From NCBI GenBank assembly GCA_905221605.1, contig CAJNDS010001112.1, positions 1 through 64,000 on the forward strand: a stretch of 64,000 nucleotides of DNA. Direction: 5' to 3'. Under the pieces are notes generated by a model. That model did not search any database and was not told the DNA's origin. It saw only the letters and a program-made list of their open reading frames with translations. This DNA is from Symbiodinium natans. Its lineage: Eukaryota; Sar; Dinophyceae; Suessiales; Symbiodiniaceae. Of this stretch, positions 21,810 through 33,559 are shown piece by piece; positions within the stretch are counted from its first letter, which is position 1; each line of letters begins with the position of its first letter. Made by a program: the position numbers and the translations under genes.

Positions 21810-23460
21810 TGAAAGTGGGGCTCCGATGGCCCACGCGTAAGACAGAACTGCTCAGATCAGGTGCAGTCATGCTTCCAGTCACCAGGAGACTAGACTCAGA
21901 GTTTGGAGTATTATGAAGAGCTCTGAACATGAAGCCTCCTTGAAAGATTCTTGTCCTAACTGCCGAGCAAACGGTTATCTTCCACCGATGTCAGTGCCGA
22001 CTTCGGTCCCAGCCTTGTTGCTGAACAGCTTGGGCTGACAGCAGCTGCAGACTGGCAGCGGCTCTTTTGTCACGGAGTCATGGCGCGATGCCCACCACCT
22101 CTTGGACTTTTGGACTGTTTATTTTGTAGAGGCCATTCACTTGCCTGACCAGACTCACCAACATCGCTGGGAATTGAGCGTACTTTCCAGCCGATGGTTC
22201 CGAGAATCTCGGCTAGGAACTGAAGCTCGACCCACACTTCGGGGTGGAGCAATTCCGAATAATTTGCACGGCTCGTACCACCACCACATGAGGGAATATT
22301 TGGCAACATCACAAGCTGTGAACTGGTTCAATCCAATTACCCTTTGGCCTTGCAAAGTCGCTGATGTCCTGGCGCGGTGGTGCTTCCGTGAAGCCGTTGC
22401 AAATGCTCGCGTGTTGGTTGACGCAGAACGCGCAGATCCTTTGCTTGTCAAACTCGAGAGGATCTGAAGCTGAACTACGCAGAAACGGCGCTCTCACAGT
22501 CATTCAAAACAGTGGTAAGCGTCCAGTAGCGCTGCTCTAAGCCACGCAGCTTTCGCAGCAGTCCTCAGGGACTGTCTGCCAGTGATGCAGGCACACGAGG
22601 TCAACAGACAAGATCAATGCTGCCGGAGGTTGCCTTCAGGACTCTGTGAGGTGTTGAGCTTGTTGGCCACACGCCAGTACTGATCCTGCGCTCGTCAATC
22701 CACATGAAGTAGGGTTAATATTTCTTGTACCCCCAAAAGGACACCAGGGAAAAACACTCACCTTATATACACTCACCAATAACAGTAATATAAACCCTGC
22801 TTCACATGGGTCGGGCATAGTCGGCATCTCTTTGGAAGCGGTCTGCAGGGTCCCATACAGCGTTTCCCCCCAATTCCCCTCGATGGCGTTGGCCTGCATG
22901 CCGTTTGCGGTTTAGAAGCTCACAGCTTGACTCCAACGGAGCTTCGTAACAAAAGCCTTTACACTTGGATGCCTCCGCTGGGCCTTTTTTTGGCCAAGGC
23001 TGCACCTATAGCTTGTGGCTTCTGGATACCCTACGCAAAGGCCATCCTTGATAATGAAGACGTGCGTGAGCAGACATGCTAACCAACTCAAGATACGGAT
23101 TTTATGACGGAATTTTGGTAAGCTCTGGAGAGGTATTTTGGCATTATTCGGATTTTTGGGGAAAGTCATAAGAATGACACGGCAAAACAACGGCAAAACA
23201 AAGTGGTAACTTTTATTTGCAAGGCGAATGATCACAATTGAAAGCTGCCTTTATTAATTGAGTCATTTGGTTCTGTTCAACGCATGTAATCTTCATTCAT
23301 CGCTAATTGTTGCGCGTAAAGCACGGAGTCCCACATGTTTCATGTCCCACAAAGGGGGGCCCTGTCCATGAACTTCCACTTCCCATGTTGCAAGATGAGG
23401 TGCGCCCGTGCGCCCAGGTGCCCAGGCGCAGGGGTAGAGTTTAAGGCCTTAAGGTTATGT

Positions 23461-23565
23461 TGGGATGTTCCCCCTTGTCCGAACAGTCCTTAAAAGGGAT
23501 AATAATAGTGTCCCCCCCCTGGTATAATCCCTTTTTAAGGACTGTTAGTATCAGGGGGAACATTA
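23461..23565. mobile_element. MITE-like palindrome, family I
   Basis: Outer ends share GATGTTCCCCCTT with the 13092 copy (complement at 23552-23563). The inner pair is ACAGTCCTTAAAAGGGAT (23483-23500) and its near-complement at 23527-23545. A C-rich loop lies in the middle. Confidence 0.75.
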
Positions 23566-25446
23566 AGGTTTAGTGTGGCCGGCACCAGCAGAAATCCTTC
23601 CCAACTTCATCTGCCTGGAGCCGGCTGATTGAACATATTTGTACAACATGATCTTTATACTGGATGAGATGCAACATAATTTGTTTTTAAGCCGGTGTTG
23701 GTTCATATCCTCCAAGCAAATTTTTATGTGCCAACAAAGATAACAAACGCGCTTGTTAATCAAAGAAGCCGCCACCTGTTGAAACAATACCTGAACAATG
23801 CAATTCATGAGTAGTAATGGTCCTTCTTTCCAGCATCAGCTATGATCGCAGCCACCTTGACTCACACGCTCAGCTTCGTCTTAGGGCCGCGCCTCATGGC
23901 TGCTGTGAGAGGCAGTAAGGACCCCACCAAGTCTCTGAAGTTGTTACGCCACGAGTGTGTGACCTTAGCAAGCCGTCACCATGAAACTTTGGACATGTGG
24001 ACACGTGCATGTAGCTTCTCGACGTTCTCTGAGCACAAAGTAAAACAAAGAGAGCTTTAGCCTCAAGTCTTACGCAATTACGACGTGCGCCAGATCGGGC
24101 ATGTCAAGACCTTATCAGTCATCGGTTTGCTCTCACTGCTTCTGTGAGAAGGCATCTTTCGACAAGTCACCATCGCATGGGGCAAATCCGCTCCGGTGTT
24201 AGTCTGCAACACCTGCAAGACACAGCTCGTGTTGAGCCTACTTCTGCAGAAAAGCCGAGATAAGTGCGATTTGCTACGGCAACTTCTCTCAAGTACAGCA
24301 AGCAAGCACACGTGAACGTGCAAAAAGGCTTGATGAGAGCAAGACCATGACGACAGTATGGCATCAAATCACAGGACTCAGGAATCAAGTCGATTCAGCA
24401 AGTGTTCTCACTGCTCGGTGCCGATGGCCTGCGCTAAGGACACTCCACCATCATCAACGCGCGACATAGGGATAATGGCCTCCGAGCAGTGAAGTGCATC
24501 GGTACCAAGAGATGACGGGAGCAAGGCTGATCAAGCAGGAATCCCGAAGGGGATAAGAAGAACTGTGCGACATGTAATGGCGGAAAGCAGTGAATCCTGT
24601 GCAGAATCAGTTCGAGCTGGTGACCCCCTGCCAACCTGTCGAACCACATCGTTGGTGGTCGAATAGTCCTTGATTGATCTTTCAAGTGAAGGCATAGTCC
24701 TGCGACTACTTCCTACCCCGATCTCGAATAATCGCACTGCTATAGAACCCAGGAGGTGCGGACACAAACATGGCGCACAATCCTCTGCTCGGCGATATGT
24801 GTAGTCTACGAGCATACATGACTGTCAGCTGTACATTCTGTACAAATGCACACGCAGAGTTTCTGATTCAACGCTGTTAACAAGCCAGGCAGCTGCGTCA
24901 TAGTGTGGCATTGGTCCTGCATGTCGTCCGCGGGACAAACGAAAAGGTCGCATTGACATCATGCTACAGAATGCTAGCGCTAAGCCTTTGAAAACACCTG
25001 TGGCCACCTCCTCAACTTGAAGGCGCATACTCTTGCCACTGCTGCTACTGCTGCTGCTCTTCCAAGGCCGATTTTGTTATGTCAGCGGCAAGCCGCGCTG
25101 GGCACCAATTAGTGCACTCAGTACATTTGACAAGTGAGGGTATCGAGTGTGTCGCACAAACGCTTACGTGCTCCTCCGTTCAACCTCTGTGGCCACCTAG
25201 AGAAAACAATGCTTTCAAAAAAAGGTCGGCCCAAGACACACGTTAATTGAACCGGTTTTCGACTTTGACCCACATGATCTCAGCTCGCCCGGAGCCAGCT
25301 ACGGCTGCACATGGCACCTTTCAGCTTCCAACCATTGGCTTTATTCGGCCTTTACTGGATCCTCTCTGGTGTGCAATGGTCCTCATAGATGCTGTTGCAG
25401 TGACGGCCGCAATCAATACCGGTTTCGGTTCGAGTATATAAGATCA

Positions 25447-25563
25447 ATATGGGGATTTACGAAAATAGGGGACCATATAAATCCCCAGAGAATCGGGCTC
25501 CCTTGTAATGAAGAATTTAATAAGGTACCATAAGGTACCCCCTAATTTCGGAAACCCCCATAT
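25447..25563. mobile_element. MITE-like palindrome, family II
   Basis: About 117 bp with imperfect 25-bp terminal inverted repeats (left ATATGGGGATTTACG, right CGGAAACCCCCATAT) and internal GGTACC motifs. A similar element lies at 29540-29652, and more distant ones at 35680-35789 and 48957-49044. Confidence 0.7.
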
Positions 25564-25679
25564 TTCGCTCCTCCGGCATTGGAGTCATTCGACCCCAAGC
25601 TCGCCCAGAAGCGGAGCAGCTGCTGGAGGGAAATGCTCCTGCTCCAACTTGGCGCGTTTGTTGAAAAAACTAGCAGAGG

Positions 25680-25712
25680 AGGGTTTAGGGTTTAGGGTTT
25701 AGGGTTAGGGTT
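25680..25712 (+). repeat. Telomere-type array (TTTAGGG)n
   Basis: Four units, one shortened to TTAGGG, in plus orientation, directly downstream in the transcript of the candidate exon at 25713-25866. Confidence 0.85.
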
Positions 25713-25866
25713 TGGCCTGGAACCCTGAATCGTCCTGGAAGCCAGTTCCCGCGCTGTGGCCCACCATGCCTCGGTGTCGCTGTCCAAGCGATGCATCCTT
25801 CTTGATCCTGCGAAGTACAGGAGTGTCTGCAGCCCTCTGCGTGCAACAAGCAGAGTGGCGGAGCAT
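25713..25866 (-). CDS. Candidate exon, unknown protein
   Basis: The minus-strand frame reads RRMHRLDSDTEAWWATAREL then ASRTIQGSR. Protein-like, but a second minus frame is open too and the borders are not firm. Confidence 0.35.
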
Positions 25867-25989
25867 GTGTGGGGGCATGACCCCGTCAAACTCGCACTCA
25901 GAGCCCTAAAACCCTCAGCTGCTCCTTGACTGAAGCGGCGTGTCTGTCTCGCCTCCTGCCGGTCACACGACAGGTCTAGGGATGAGGAC

Positions 25990-26139
25990 CGAGATGGGTC
26001 TTGCGAGTTTATTGAATGCATCATCTGCAAGCCAGGCTGCAACGCGGATGTCAGGCGGCTTGTCGCTGAAAATGCCCAGGAGGGCAAAAAGCGATATGAT
26101 CTCAACCGAAACAGCTCCAAGCTCAAGCACTGGCACGAC
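25990..26139 (-). CDS. Internal exon with hydrophobic segment
   Basis: Exactly 50 codons between an acceptor (GCCTCAG) and a GTCCTC donor, both in phase 0. It reads VVPVLELGAVSVEIISLFAL then LGIFSDKPPDIRVAAWLADD. The first half is a probable membrane or buried helix, the second an amphipathic helix. No family recognised. A longer ORF in another frame (25692-26126) is judged a shadow. Confidence 0.6.
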
Positions 26140-26258
26140 CTGAGGCTGTGTTGCTGAACTGGCTTGCCAACTTAAAGCAGTGAAGTGGCTAGCTCAGCTT
26201 AGAACTCTCAACGCAAACCGCATGCACACATACTTGAACATGATTGAACACTACTGCG

Positions 26259-26276
26259 TATATATATATATATATA
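26259..26276. repeat. (TA)n microsatellite
   Basis: Nine TA units, with related CATA repeats after it. A second low-complexity patch (TTG/CTG triplets) lies at 26560-26760 and produces spurious ORFs on both strands. Confidence 0.9.
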
Positions 26277-27082
26277 CATACATATACCTATCAAAGTACA
26301 TGTCATCACGCTGCTGCGCACAAGGGACCAGCTGATACGCGATGAAGCAGCGATCGTCATCCCTGGAGCCTCGAAAGATTTGCAAGGGCTTGGCAGGACC
26401 ATTCTACTGACATGCGGCATTGCGTATGCTTGTGGATTCGAAGCTGTGCTTGGAAGTATGGGTGGAGTTGTTTTGATGCTGCTGCTGATGATGATGATAG
26501 TTTGATGATAATCTTAAAAATACCGCGCCGGTTATGATTATACCATTGTCGATACCGTTGTTATGCTACTTTGGTTGTTGTGTTCTGTCTATTTTTCTTC
26601 TCCTTTTCGTCGCCGTGGTGTTGATGGTCGAAGAGGTTGCTTCTGGTGCTGCTCTTGCTGCCGCTCCATTCATAGTCATCGTGGTTGCCATCATTGTAGT
26701 TCTTGCTGTTGCGGCTGTTGCTGCTGTCTGCTGCTGCTGTTGTAAGTGCCAGTAATCCGCCCGGGAGCACATCTCCAGGATCCAGGGGCGGAAGATGCAA
26801 AGCAACGCCGCTACGGCAGAGCTGAGGCATGTCAGCCTTAGCCACGTGGCTTTCTCAAACTGACCATCAACTCATATCAACTCACTGAACCCTAACCTAA
26901 CCGACCTAAACCCGAGCCTCATCCGTCTTAGTGAAACTAGGACTCTTGCACCCAAAGAGAGAGACACACCCTGTTGTGAAGCAGAGGCCACCCTGGCAGC
27001 CCTGAGGTGTCATGCATTTATGGCTCGTACGACTGACTTGGGCATGAGACCGAGGCCCGTCATGATGTGTCTCCGTACATAT

Positions 27083-27250
27083 CTGAAATCTGCATAATGT
27101 TTCTCGGATCGTATGGTGTCCCAAAGCCAAGTACTGTATCACCCTCCGAACGCTTTCTCGCACTTTCGCAGAGTCCAAGGAACAGCACAGCCAAGCGCGC
27201 ATTTCTCAACTCAGTTTTCGCCCAGGCTGCCTTGCCGGGCTGCTCGGTGC
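27083..27250 (-). CDS. Exon, unknown protein
   Basis: The minus frame reads AAWAKTELRNARLAVLFLGL, then CESARKRSEGDTVLGFGTPY, then DPRNIMQISDM before a GTACGG donor. Well-formed protein composition with a short hydrophobic helix. The upstream border is near a GAGCAG acceptor. No family recognised. 27251-28581 holds only weak frames on both strands. Confidence 0.5.
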
Positions 27251-28581
27251 GCGCAAGACACAACGAGTTGAAGACATCCGACTACAAAAGGTCGCAGTGC
27301 AGTTGTCCTTCTGACGACTTCTACTGTACCTGGGTCCACCCATGACCGGCTCGGTTCAAGGCCACACGAGTACTCCTAGCAGAACTCACGAGCTGATGCT
27401 GCACTCTTCCAAGCCTCGGCTTTGATGTAAGCTCCAAGGTCTCTCGATACCACAGCAGGCTGCGCTGCCTGCTCCATCCTGCGAGCTTACGAGTCGTGAA
27501 GAGTACTGCAAAATGCTATGGGATGCTGTGAGATGCCATGTCCTCAAGACATGTTTCCTCGTCCACGGCAGGTAATGTGGAGATACCAAGTGATCTAGGT
27601 GACTCTTGCGTGAGGTGTGCTAGCATGTTCTCAACGATGTGGCAACCTCGAGGCACATTCGCTAGATTGCTGGCCTTGCCAGCATTTCCCACAGCCAGTG
27701 TGCCTGAAACCGCTTGCGAGCATTCTTATTGTTCAAGCCCAACACCTCTGAGGGAACCCTCAATGAGCCCTCCACGTGATGTCAATGAAACGAGGCGATG
27801 GGTGCCATTATTTGACATTTCTGCGAAATATGGAAGGGGCGTTTGCCAGTCACCTCTTGTGTAAACAGAGCCGGTCCTCTGGAAGGCCTGAACCGTCACA
27901 GTACTCGTGATGCTGAAGGAGATGAAGACAAGGGATGCGACAAACTTGTCGTGGCCTCAACGTGCTGCTCTCTGACCGGGCATATCGTGCGACACCCATC
28001 CACAAGATGAACTTGCCGACGTGCAGCTGCCTAGCAGTACAGTAGAGGCCTGCTCATTAAGTTTTGCAAGAAAGTGGCTCCGAGTGCCCTGAGCTCCGAG
28101 ATCCCTCTTGCTGATGAGAGCCTCAGTGGATCTGGGCTCTTGGTGCATCTTGGTCATTGGCCAACCATCTTTGCATCTGACTCTCCTCCTGCCTCCATGA
28201 CCCTCACACATTGTTGACACTGCTGTGCTGTGCAGGCCCACTTCCGTCAAGTCAACGTCCAAGCGGCTTGAAACTCTTGATGGAATATCCCGCTGGCCAC
28301 GTAGCTGCTCACATGCCATGCCTTGTTCTTCAATCCGTCACTACCAGTCCGTGCCCTGAAAGCCCATCCAAACCTGAACGTCGGGCTGCGCCCCCCCGCT
28401 TCCCAGATATTGACCACCTGCCACCAGACCTGGAGGCTAGGGCCTAGAGATGCCTAGAGCCTTCGGAGCCAAGTGTATCGCTCTGACAAATTCAAGCCGT
28501 GCTGACGAATCTGACGAGCTGCTGTGGCCAACATGGCCATGACCACCAGTGTGTGAACCCAGCATTTGAGCCATTGTGCAC

Positions 28582-30055
28582 CTGAGGCACATGCACGAGC
28601 GCTTGTTCGTCAACCATGTTGTCAACAACTTGCAGTTTGAATTCAGATTCTGAGCGAGCGTGCAGCTGCGCTATAATGTAACATAATGTAGCAACAGCAA
28701 AATATAGACCCGCAAACAGCGTTCCCATACTTCATCCAGGGAGGCCAGGGGACAATCTGGAGTGCATGTGGGTAGACAAAAGCAATCAATGCAACGACAA
28801 GGATGACGAACAACGGCGCTACAACAGCGTCTCTCCATGCTACTGGCAGGTCTCTGCGAGTTTCCTTCAGCCAGTGCACCCAAGGGATTTCCGTAGCCAA
28901 CTTCCAGAAGTTGCAGCCGCAGCTTCACAGACCTTCCAAGTCCCCAGAATCGGAATCCAGCTTGCGTGGGTCAGGGGAGGCATGAAGGACCAAACTACGT
29001 GCTTCCCCGGATCTTGTGGTAGGAACTCTGGCCCGCGAAGTCCATATGAGCAAGCAACCTTGACTTGACAGTGAACCTATGAGTCCTATGAAGCCATATG
29101 CAATCCCTTGTGTAACTTGCAACGCTGGGCATGGATTCAGGGCTTAAAGACATCGCTCTCTGGGGACTGCAATGGGCAAAAACAGTCTGGTTGACAGCTG
29201 TGCCTAGGGGCCTAGGACGTTCTACTGTTGCAGATGGCACCAACCGCTGTGGCTAGAAACAGTGCTTTGTGCAGGAACCGTGTCTGCCTTATGAAGGCCG
29301 CTACCAGCAGCAGCAGTACCGGCGTTGTTGCTACGTTGAGCACGAAGCCCAGCTGAAAGCCTCGTATTCCTCGAGCAAGGTTGCTATTTTGAACCATGTG
29401 CGCCCATGTCTAGGGTTTATTTTATTTTCATCTTACGTCTTGCATCTGGCTCAAGAGAGCACAAGGGGCTTGCAAAGGCAATGGGCAGATAGTGACTTAA
29501 CATTCTGCTCCAGCCCCGAACTATGATACGAAGTTGCGGAATTTAGGGGTTGACGAAAATAGGGGACCCCCAATATAGATCCCTCATAGTATGATTCCCT
29601 TATAATAAGGAACCCCCACAAGGTACCCCAAACTTCGGAAACCCCCATTTGGCCATCCCTTGGCCATCCCAAAGTCCTGGCAGACACCAGGTTGCTGCGC
29701 AGCTGCCCGCAGAGAGCATGGCCAGTAGCCAGGACAGCGACAGCACTGTGCAAACTGAGGCCTCTGTGCCTGGAGTTCTGCTTGCAGGGCAGCTGGAAGG
29801 GAACATCGCTTCATTTCAGTGCAGAAGCACAAGAATAGAACTACCCTTGCTGCTGGAGGGAGCACAGACTTGACACGAGGAGCACGACACCAGCCGCGTG
29901 TACTTTGCAATACTGTCGGTCAAGGCGCTGAGCATCTTGCTCTGCCCAGAGGCCGAAGCAAAGGTTTTTCGCATCCGCAGCGAGATGAAGAGGTTCGCGG
30001 CGATGTTGATAAGCGCGGAGGAGGCATACACCAGCACAGAAAATCTCATTGCACG
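28582..30055 (-). CDS. Polytopic membrane protein (several exons)
   Basis: Exon 29891-30055 (55 codons, acceptor CATTCAG, donor GTGTCG, phase 0) has a helix (FSVLVYASSALINIAANLFI) and a basic stretch. It joins in phase to about 29250-29352, which starts LGFVLNVATTPVLLLLVAAF, a clear membrane helix. A further stretch near 28970-29040 (MPPLTHASWIPILGTWK) is likely an exon. At 28760-28900 a frame reads WLKETRRDLPVAWRDAVVAP then LFVILVVALIAFVY. At 28582-28725 a different frame reads LFAGLYFAVATLCYIIAQLH and ends VDEQALVHVPQ before a GTGCAC donor. These last two hydrophobic segments overlap with a one-base frame difference: either a tiny intron, an assembly indel or a decayed gene. At least four membrane helices in all. 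Family not recognised. Its large intron carries a MITE-like element. Confidence 0.55.
29540..29652. mobile_element. MITE-like palindrome, family II, in an intron
   Basis: The left end AATTTAGGGGTTGACG pairs with the complement of the right end CGGAAACCCCCATTT. Internal GGGGACC and GGTACCCC match the copy at 25447-25563. It sits inside the intron 29353-29890 of the membrane-protein gene. Confidence 0.7.
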
Positions 30056-31385
30056 CTGAATGCCGTGAGCTGCACCTGGTCATCGCAGCTCAGCGGCAGG
30101 GTGGCAGGGTGTGCTTGTCTTATCTAACTTTGTCCACCCGGCACCCGCCTCCAAGATGCTTCCTTCGGGCCTGCACGTCGCTTCTGTTGCTACACTCATG
30201 GCAGCGATTACAGGCATGGAGCATGGCACAACCATACTTGCGCATCTGCATGAAACTCCTTCAGCATACGTCGGACATGCACGATGTCAGCGGAAGCCAA
30301 GCACGGCTTTCAGTGTACCCTAATCCCTACGGGTCTTGTCTACAGCGTTGTCACTTTAGCAGCAAACCGGCAACCGCCACAGCCTGTATAACATCTGCGC
30401 AGACGTTGGCGCCACCACTGAGCCTCAACATTGAGGGCTACCACTGGACCACAACATCAGCAACGCATAAGTGGGTAACTCGTCTGTTGCAGGACCTGCC
30501 CTCCGTCTCTCACCCCATGACATTCTGCAGAAGACGCACTCCTGCACAGCACAGCACCTACAATCACGGGTTCCTCTACTACCCCCTCAATGCTACCCCT
30601 TCCTAGGATGATTAAGCCTAGTTAAGGTTTTTTAAGGGGGGAACCTAGGGGTAGCATAGACGGGGGTAGTAGGGGAACCATGATACAACGGCTCCACACA
30701 GGCATATGTCATCTGCAGAATTTCCGTCAGTGGGCTTTCACCAACTCCTCGCAAGACCTGTTGAGACTTGTCTTCACGCGCACGATCCCACGCGTGCAGT
30801 GCGGCCATGCAGCGTTGTGAACTCAGGGACGAGCACTGGAAGGAGCAGCAGCAATTGAAAAATTGCCTCAGACTGTTGGCACTCTTGATGTATGTGCATG
30901 AAACACTTGCTACAGAGCTGTTGACACAGGACTTTCATTTCAAGGCTCAAGGCGCCCATGCACAATCAGGCAGCGCCGCACGCCAAGTCAGAGCGGGGCC
31001 ATCGCCCTGCTGTGGAAAACCTTACAAGAGTCAACGCCGCAAGGGAGATGTGAGTGGGGTAGCAACAAGGCGAAGATTGAGGTTCCTTGTTCGGCCGCAG
31101 TTCAACAAGCTTTATGTACACATGTAGCAGTTCCATCTGGATGCCGCCAAGAAACCCCTGGAAGATCTAGTAGGGCGCTTGTCGAGGCTGGTGCAGCCTT
31201 GACCGGGGCCGAGTCTTCATGTTTCTTATTCTCACGATTCAAGGTTCAGGGTTTAGGGCTATTATATTTATTGGATTTGATTTTTTTAAAATACATGTGA
31301 GTGTGGCCAGATTGCAGGAGAATTTGCATGGGTGTAGTCGAGCAGCGAAACCAACTGCCAAACCGCCCCTGAGCTCAAGCAGGTT
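30056..31385. other. No firm gene; one palindrome
   Basis: At 30774-30965 both strands are open and protein-like (minus HIHQECQQSEAIFQLLLLL, plus ELRDEHWKEQQQLKNCLRLL); I cannot choose. A plus ORF of 185 codons (30049-30606) has no structure. Confidence 0.35.
30569..30679. mobile_element. Palindromic element with long inverted repeats
   Basis: About 36-bp imperfect inverted repeats: the left runs GGTTCCTCTACTACCCCC... and the right is its complement ...GGGGGTAGTAGGGGAACC, with a second pair GCTACCCCTTCCTAGG / CCTAGGGGTAGC inside. It does not match families I or II. Confidence 0.7.
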
Positions 31386-31732
31386 TCAGACAAAGGACTC
31401 GACATCGTCAAAGCCATCTTCAATATGTTTTTTCAGCCACACGTCATATGCAGTCCCAGCAATGTGAGGAAACATCACTCTTCGACAGCGTCATACGTCC
31501 AAGTAGCAGGTGCCGAAACTTCGGACTCCTGTGTGTGGCATCAGCATCCACAAGCTTAAGTATCTTAAATGTGCAGAAGTTGCTCGAAGCATGATTTTTG
31601 CAAACAGCAAACATCTTAGGCAACTTCGTTTAAGATCTCACTGACAGTTACGACAGCAGCCCCTGCTCGGCTCTCATTGTCCTCAGCCAGGGAATCGCTG
31701 GAGTCACCAAAGCTCAAGTCCCCGAATGAGGC
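31386..31732 (-). pseudogene. C-terminal coding segment read in three frames
   Basis: Just after an acceptor (CTGTCAG at 31733-31739) one frame reads ASFGDLSFGDSSDSLAEDNE then RAGAAVVTVSEILNEVA and hits a stop near 31625. One base away another frame continues KMFAVCKNHASSNFCTF and LKLVDADATHRSPKFRHLLL. From about 31490 a third frame reads VMFPHIAGTAYDVWLKKHIE then DGFDDVESFV and stops at 31386-31388. All three are protein-like and abut. Either there are two very short introns or two single-base frameshifts; I favour a decayed gene or assembly errors. The family is unknown. Confidence 0.5.
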
Positions 31733-31770
31733 CTGACAGCCATGCTTAGTGGTGGGCAGAGGCACTGTGG

Positions 31771-31800
31771 TTAGGGTTTAGGGTTTAGGGTTCAGGAATT
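31771..31800 (+). repeat. Telomere-type array (TTTAGGG)n
   Basis: Three to four units (first and last imperfect), plus orientation, about 40 bases upstream (in transcript) of the exon ending at 31732. Degenerate units also lie at 32272-32312. Confidence 0.8.
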
Positions 31801-32454
31801 AGGGGCTTAAGCGCGAACAGTGAACGAGGTCTACGCTCTCTCACTCCAATTCATTCGCCCGGGCCTCACTGGACGAGGAGCTGGTGCAGGATTCGCTCAT
31901 CCTGTACTGGTTCTTACCCTTTCCACCGTTGCCAGCCCATCGCTTCCAGCGTCATGGCTCAATCGTGATGGTTCCGATATGTTCCGACATTATGGTGTCA
32001 GCAAAAAGCATTGAACCCTCTCAGGGCCAGCGTCAGTGCGGAGTAGCAGGCAAAAGCAGTGACCGACAGCTAGGCACTTGATTGGATCGTTTTCGGAGCC
32101 TCAATTTTTTCTCTTGGCATCTCCATTGAAGTAGACGTCCTTTACTTCGGGGGCCGAGGAGGGGGCCCCTCTACAGCAGAAGGAAGGGGGGGAGGAAACT
32201 TTAAGCCGGTAGGCTGCGGGATGCTGCGGTCACAAGGCAGCTGCAGACTCATTCTGGACTGCAGTGACTCTAGGGGTTTAGGGGTTCAGGGCGTAGGGTA
32301 TTTAGGGTTTCTAGACTGCAATCATGCATAGACATGTAGACATCTCCCTGTAGATGCGTTGCCTCCTGGCACCGATGAAGGCGAGTCCTGGCTTGGCATT
32401 TGGGATCACCTGCTCTCTGGTCACTCTGGAGTCCGAATCCCCTGCTCCTAAGTT

Positions 32455-32576
32455 TATTAAACCCCTCCACCCCCCACCCCCTAATATTAAACGTGTACTC
32501 TGGTATAGGTGCAATGGGGGTATGTAATATGAGAGGGGGGGTTTAATGTTCGGGGGAGGGGATTAAGCAACTGCAC
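32455..32576. mobile_element. Palindromic G/C-rich element
   Basis: The left end TTAAACCCCTCCACCCC pairs with the right end GGGGGAGGGGATTAA, and an inner TAATATTAAAC / GTTTAATG pair is present. About 120 bp, with no coding capacity. 31801-32454 and 32577-33048 hold no supported exon. Confidence 0.6.
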
Positions 32577-33069
32577 CTTTGATCACCCGCAGGTCCTCAA
32601 ACATGCGCCCAGGGGGCGCGAACCGGGCGAGGGGATCGACCTTCCAGTTTACTAGGTGTTGCTTAAGGAGGTCCCAAAGACCCTTTTGAATATCTTTTTA
32701 TACAGGGTTGGTATCTACCTAACTTGAAATAACTGAGGCATAAAGCTGGAGGCCAAAGGAATTTGCAGGAACAAGGCTTCTGTGTGTGTGATGGGGTCCC
32801 GTCTGGTGCGTCGTCGTGAGCGGCGCAGCGTCAAAGGAAGCCGCGTCCAGAATTACGTCCCGAGAGAAATAAGTTCTTTTTTTAGATGAAACGCTCCGAC
32901 GATGTGTGGTGAAACTTGTCGACCCAACAAGAAGCTCATTTCAAGCCCCTGGGCAGTGAAACTGCTACCATGCGAAAACAGGCGAAGATTCTTCGTGTCA
33001 TCGTCTCGGTCTCTGAATGCAAGAAGTCTGCAAGAAGTGGATGACTTGCTATCTGAACCTTGAATGGTT

Positions 33070-33190
33070 GAATAAAAGATCTGCAGTGCTCCTGTAAGCG
33101 CGCTGGAGCATGGCGCCGTGGGAAACTGCTGCGGTGCACAGGTGCAAAACCCAATTCTCACTGCGTTCGTCCCCATCAGGCATCGCTGTC
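33070..33190 (-). CDS. Candidate exon, unknown protein
   Basis: The minus frame reads GDERSENWVLHLCTAAVSHG then AMLQRAYRSTADLLFNHS. Helical and protein-like; borders are uncertain and a second minus frame overlaps. Confidence 0.35.
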
Positions 33191-33559
33191 CTCGGCTTCA
33201 GCTCTGCCGGACATGAGGGAAGCTTGGTTGACGGTGGTTCTGTTCTGCTACAAGTACCCTGCACGCTGCGTTACGACCTCTGAGATGTAGAGCGCCCTCT
33301 GTGCCTCCGTGCGTTCAACTCCAAGCGTCTCCGCGATTCTCATCCATACCAGGAGGCTTCCCTGTGAGCAGAATGATCGCCTCAGTTGCTACGTCTGGCA
33401 ATCTGCTCCACAGGGCTATTGTCGTCAAGATTCTGCTGAAGATGGAGATCTTCAGCTCGGAAGCTAAAATGGCGCGCTATAGAGCTGCATTTATGCAGAC
33501 AGCTACATGCAAGATAACCTGCAATGCACTTGGCATGCGCTCATCTTGCTGAGAGGCTT

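Larger units (their letters stand above)
21810..25679. other. No firm gene; two MITE-like elements
   Basis: A minus frame at 22070-22312 (YSELLHPEVWVELQFLAEIL) is the only moderately protein-like stretch. A plus ORF of 121 codons covers the same DNA. 23.2-23.8 kb is AT-rich. The palindromes at 23461-23565 and 25447-25563 are listed separately. Confidence 0.35.

Noticed and set aside
22102-22467. Plus-strand 121-codon ORF
   Set aside because: A minus frame over the same DNA is more protein-like; no splice or motif support for the plus ORF.
30049-30606. Plus-strand 185-codon ORF
   Set aside because: Composition is not protein-like and its end lies inside the palindrome at 30569-30679.
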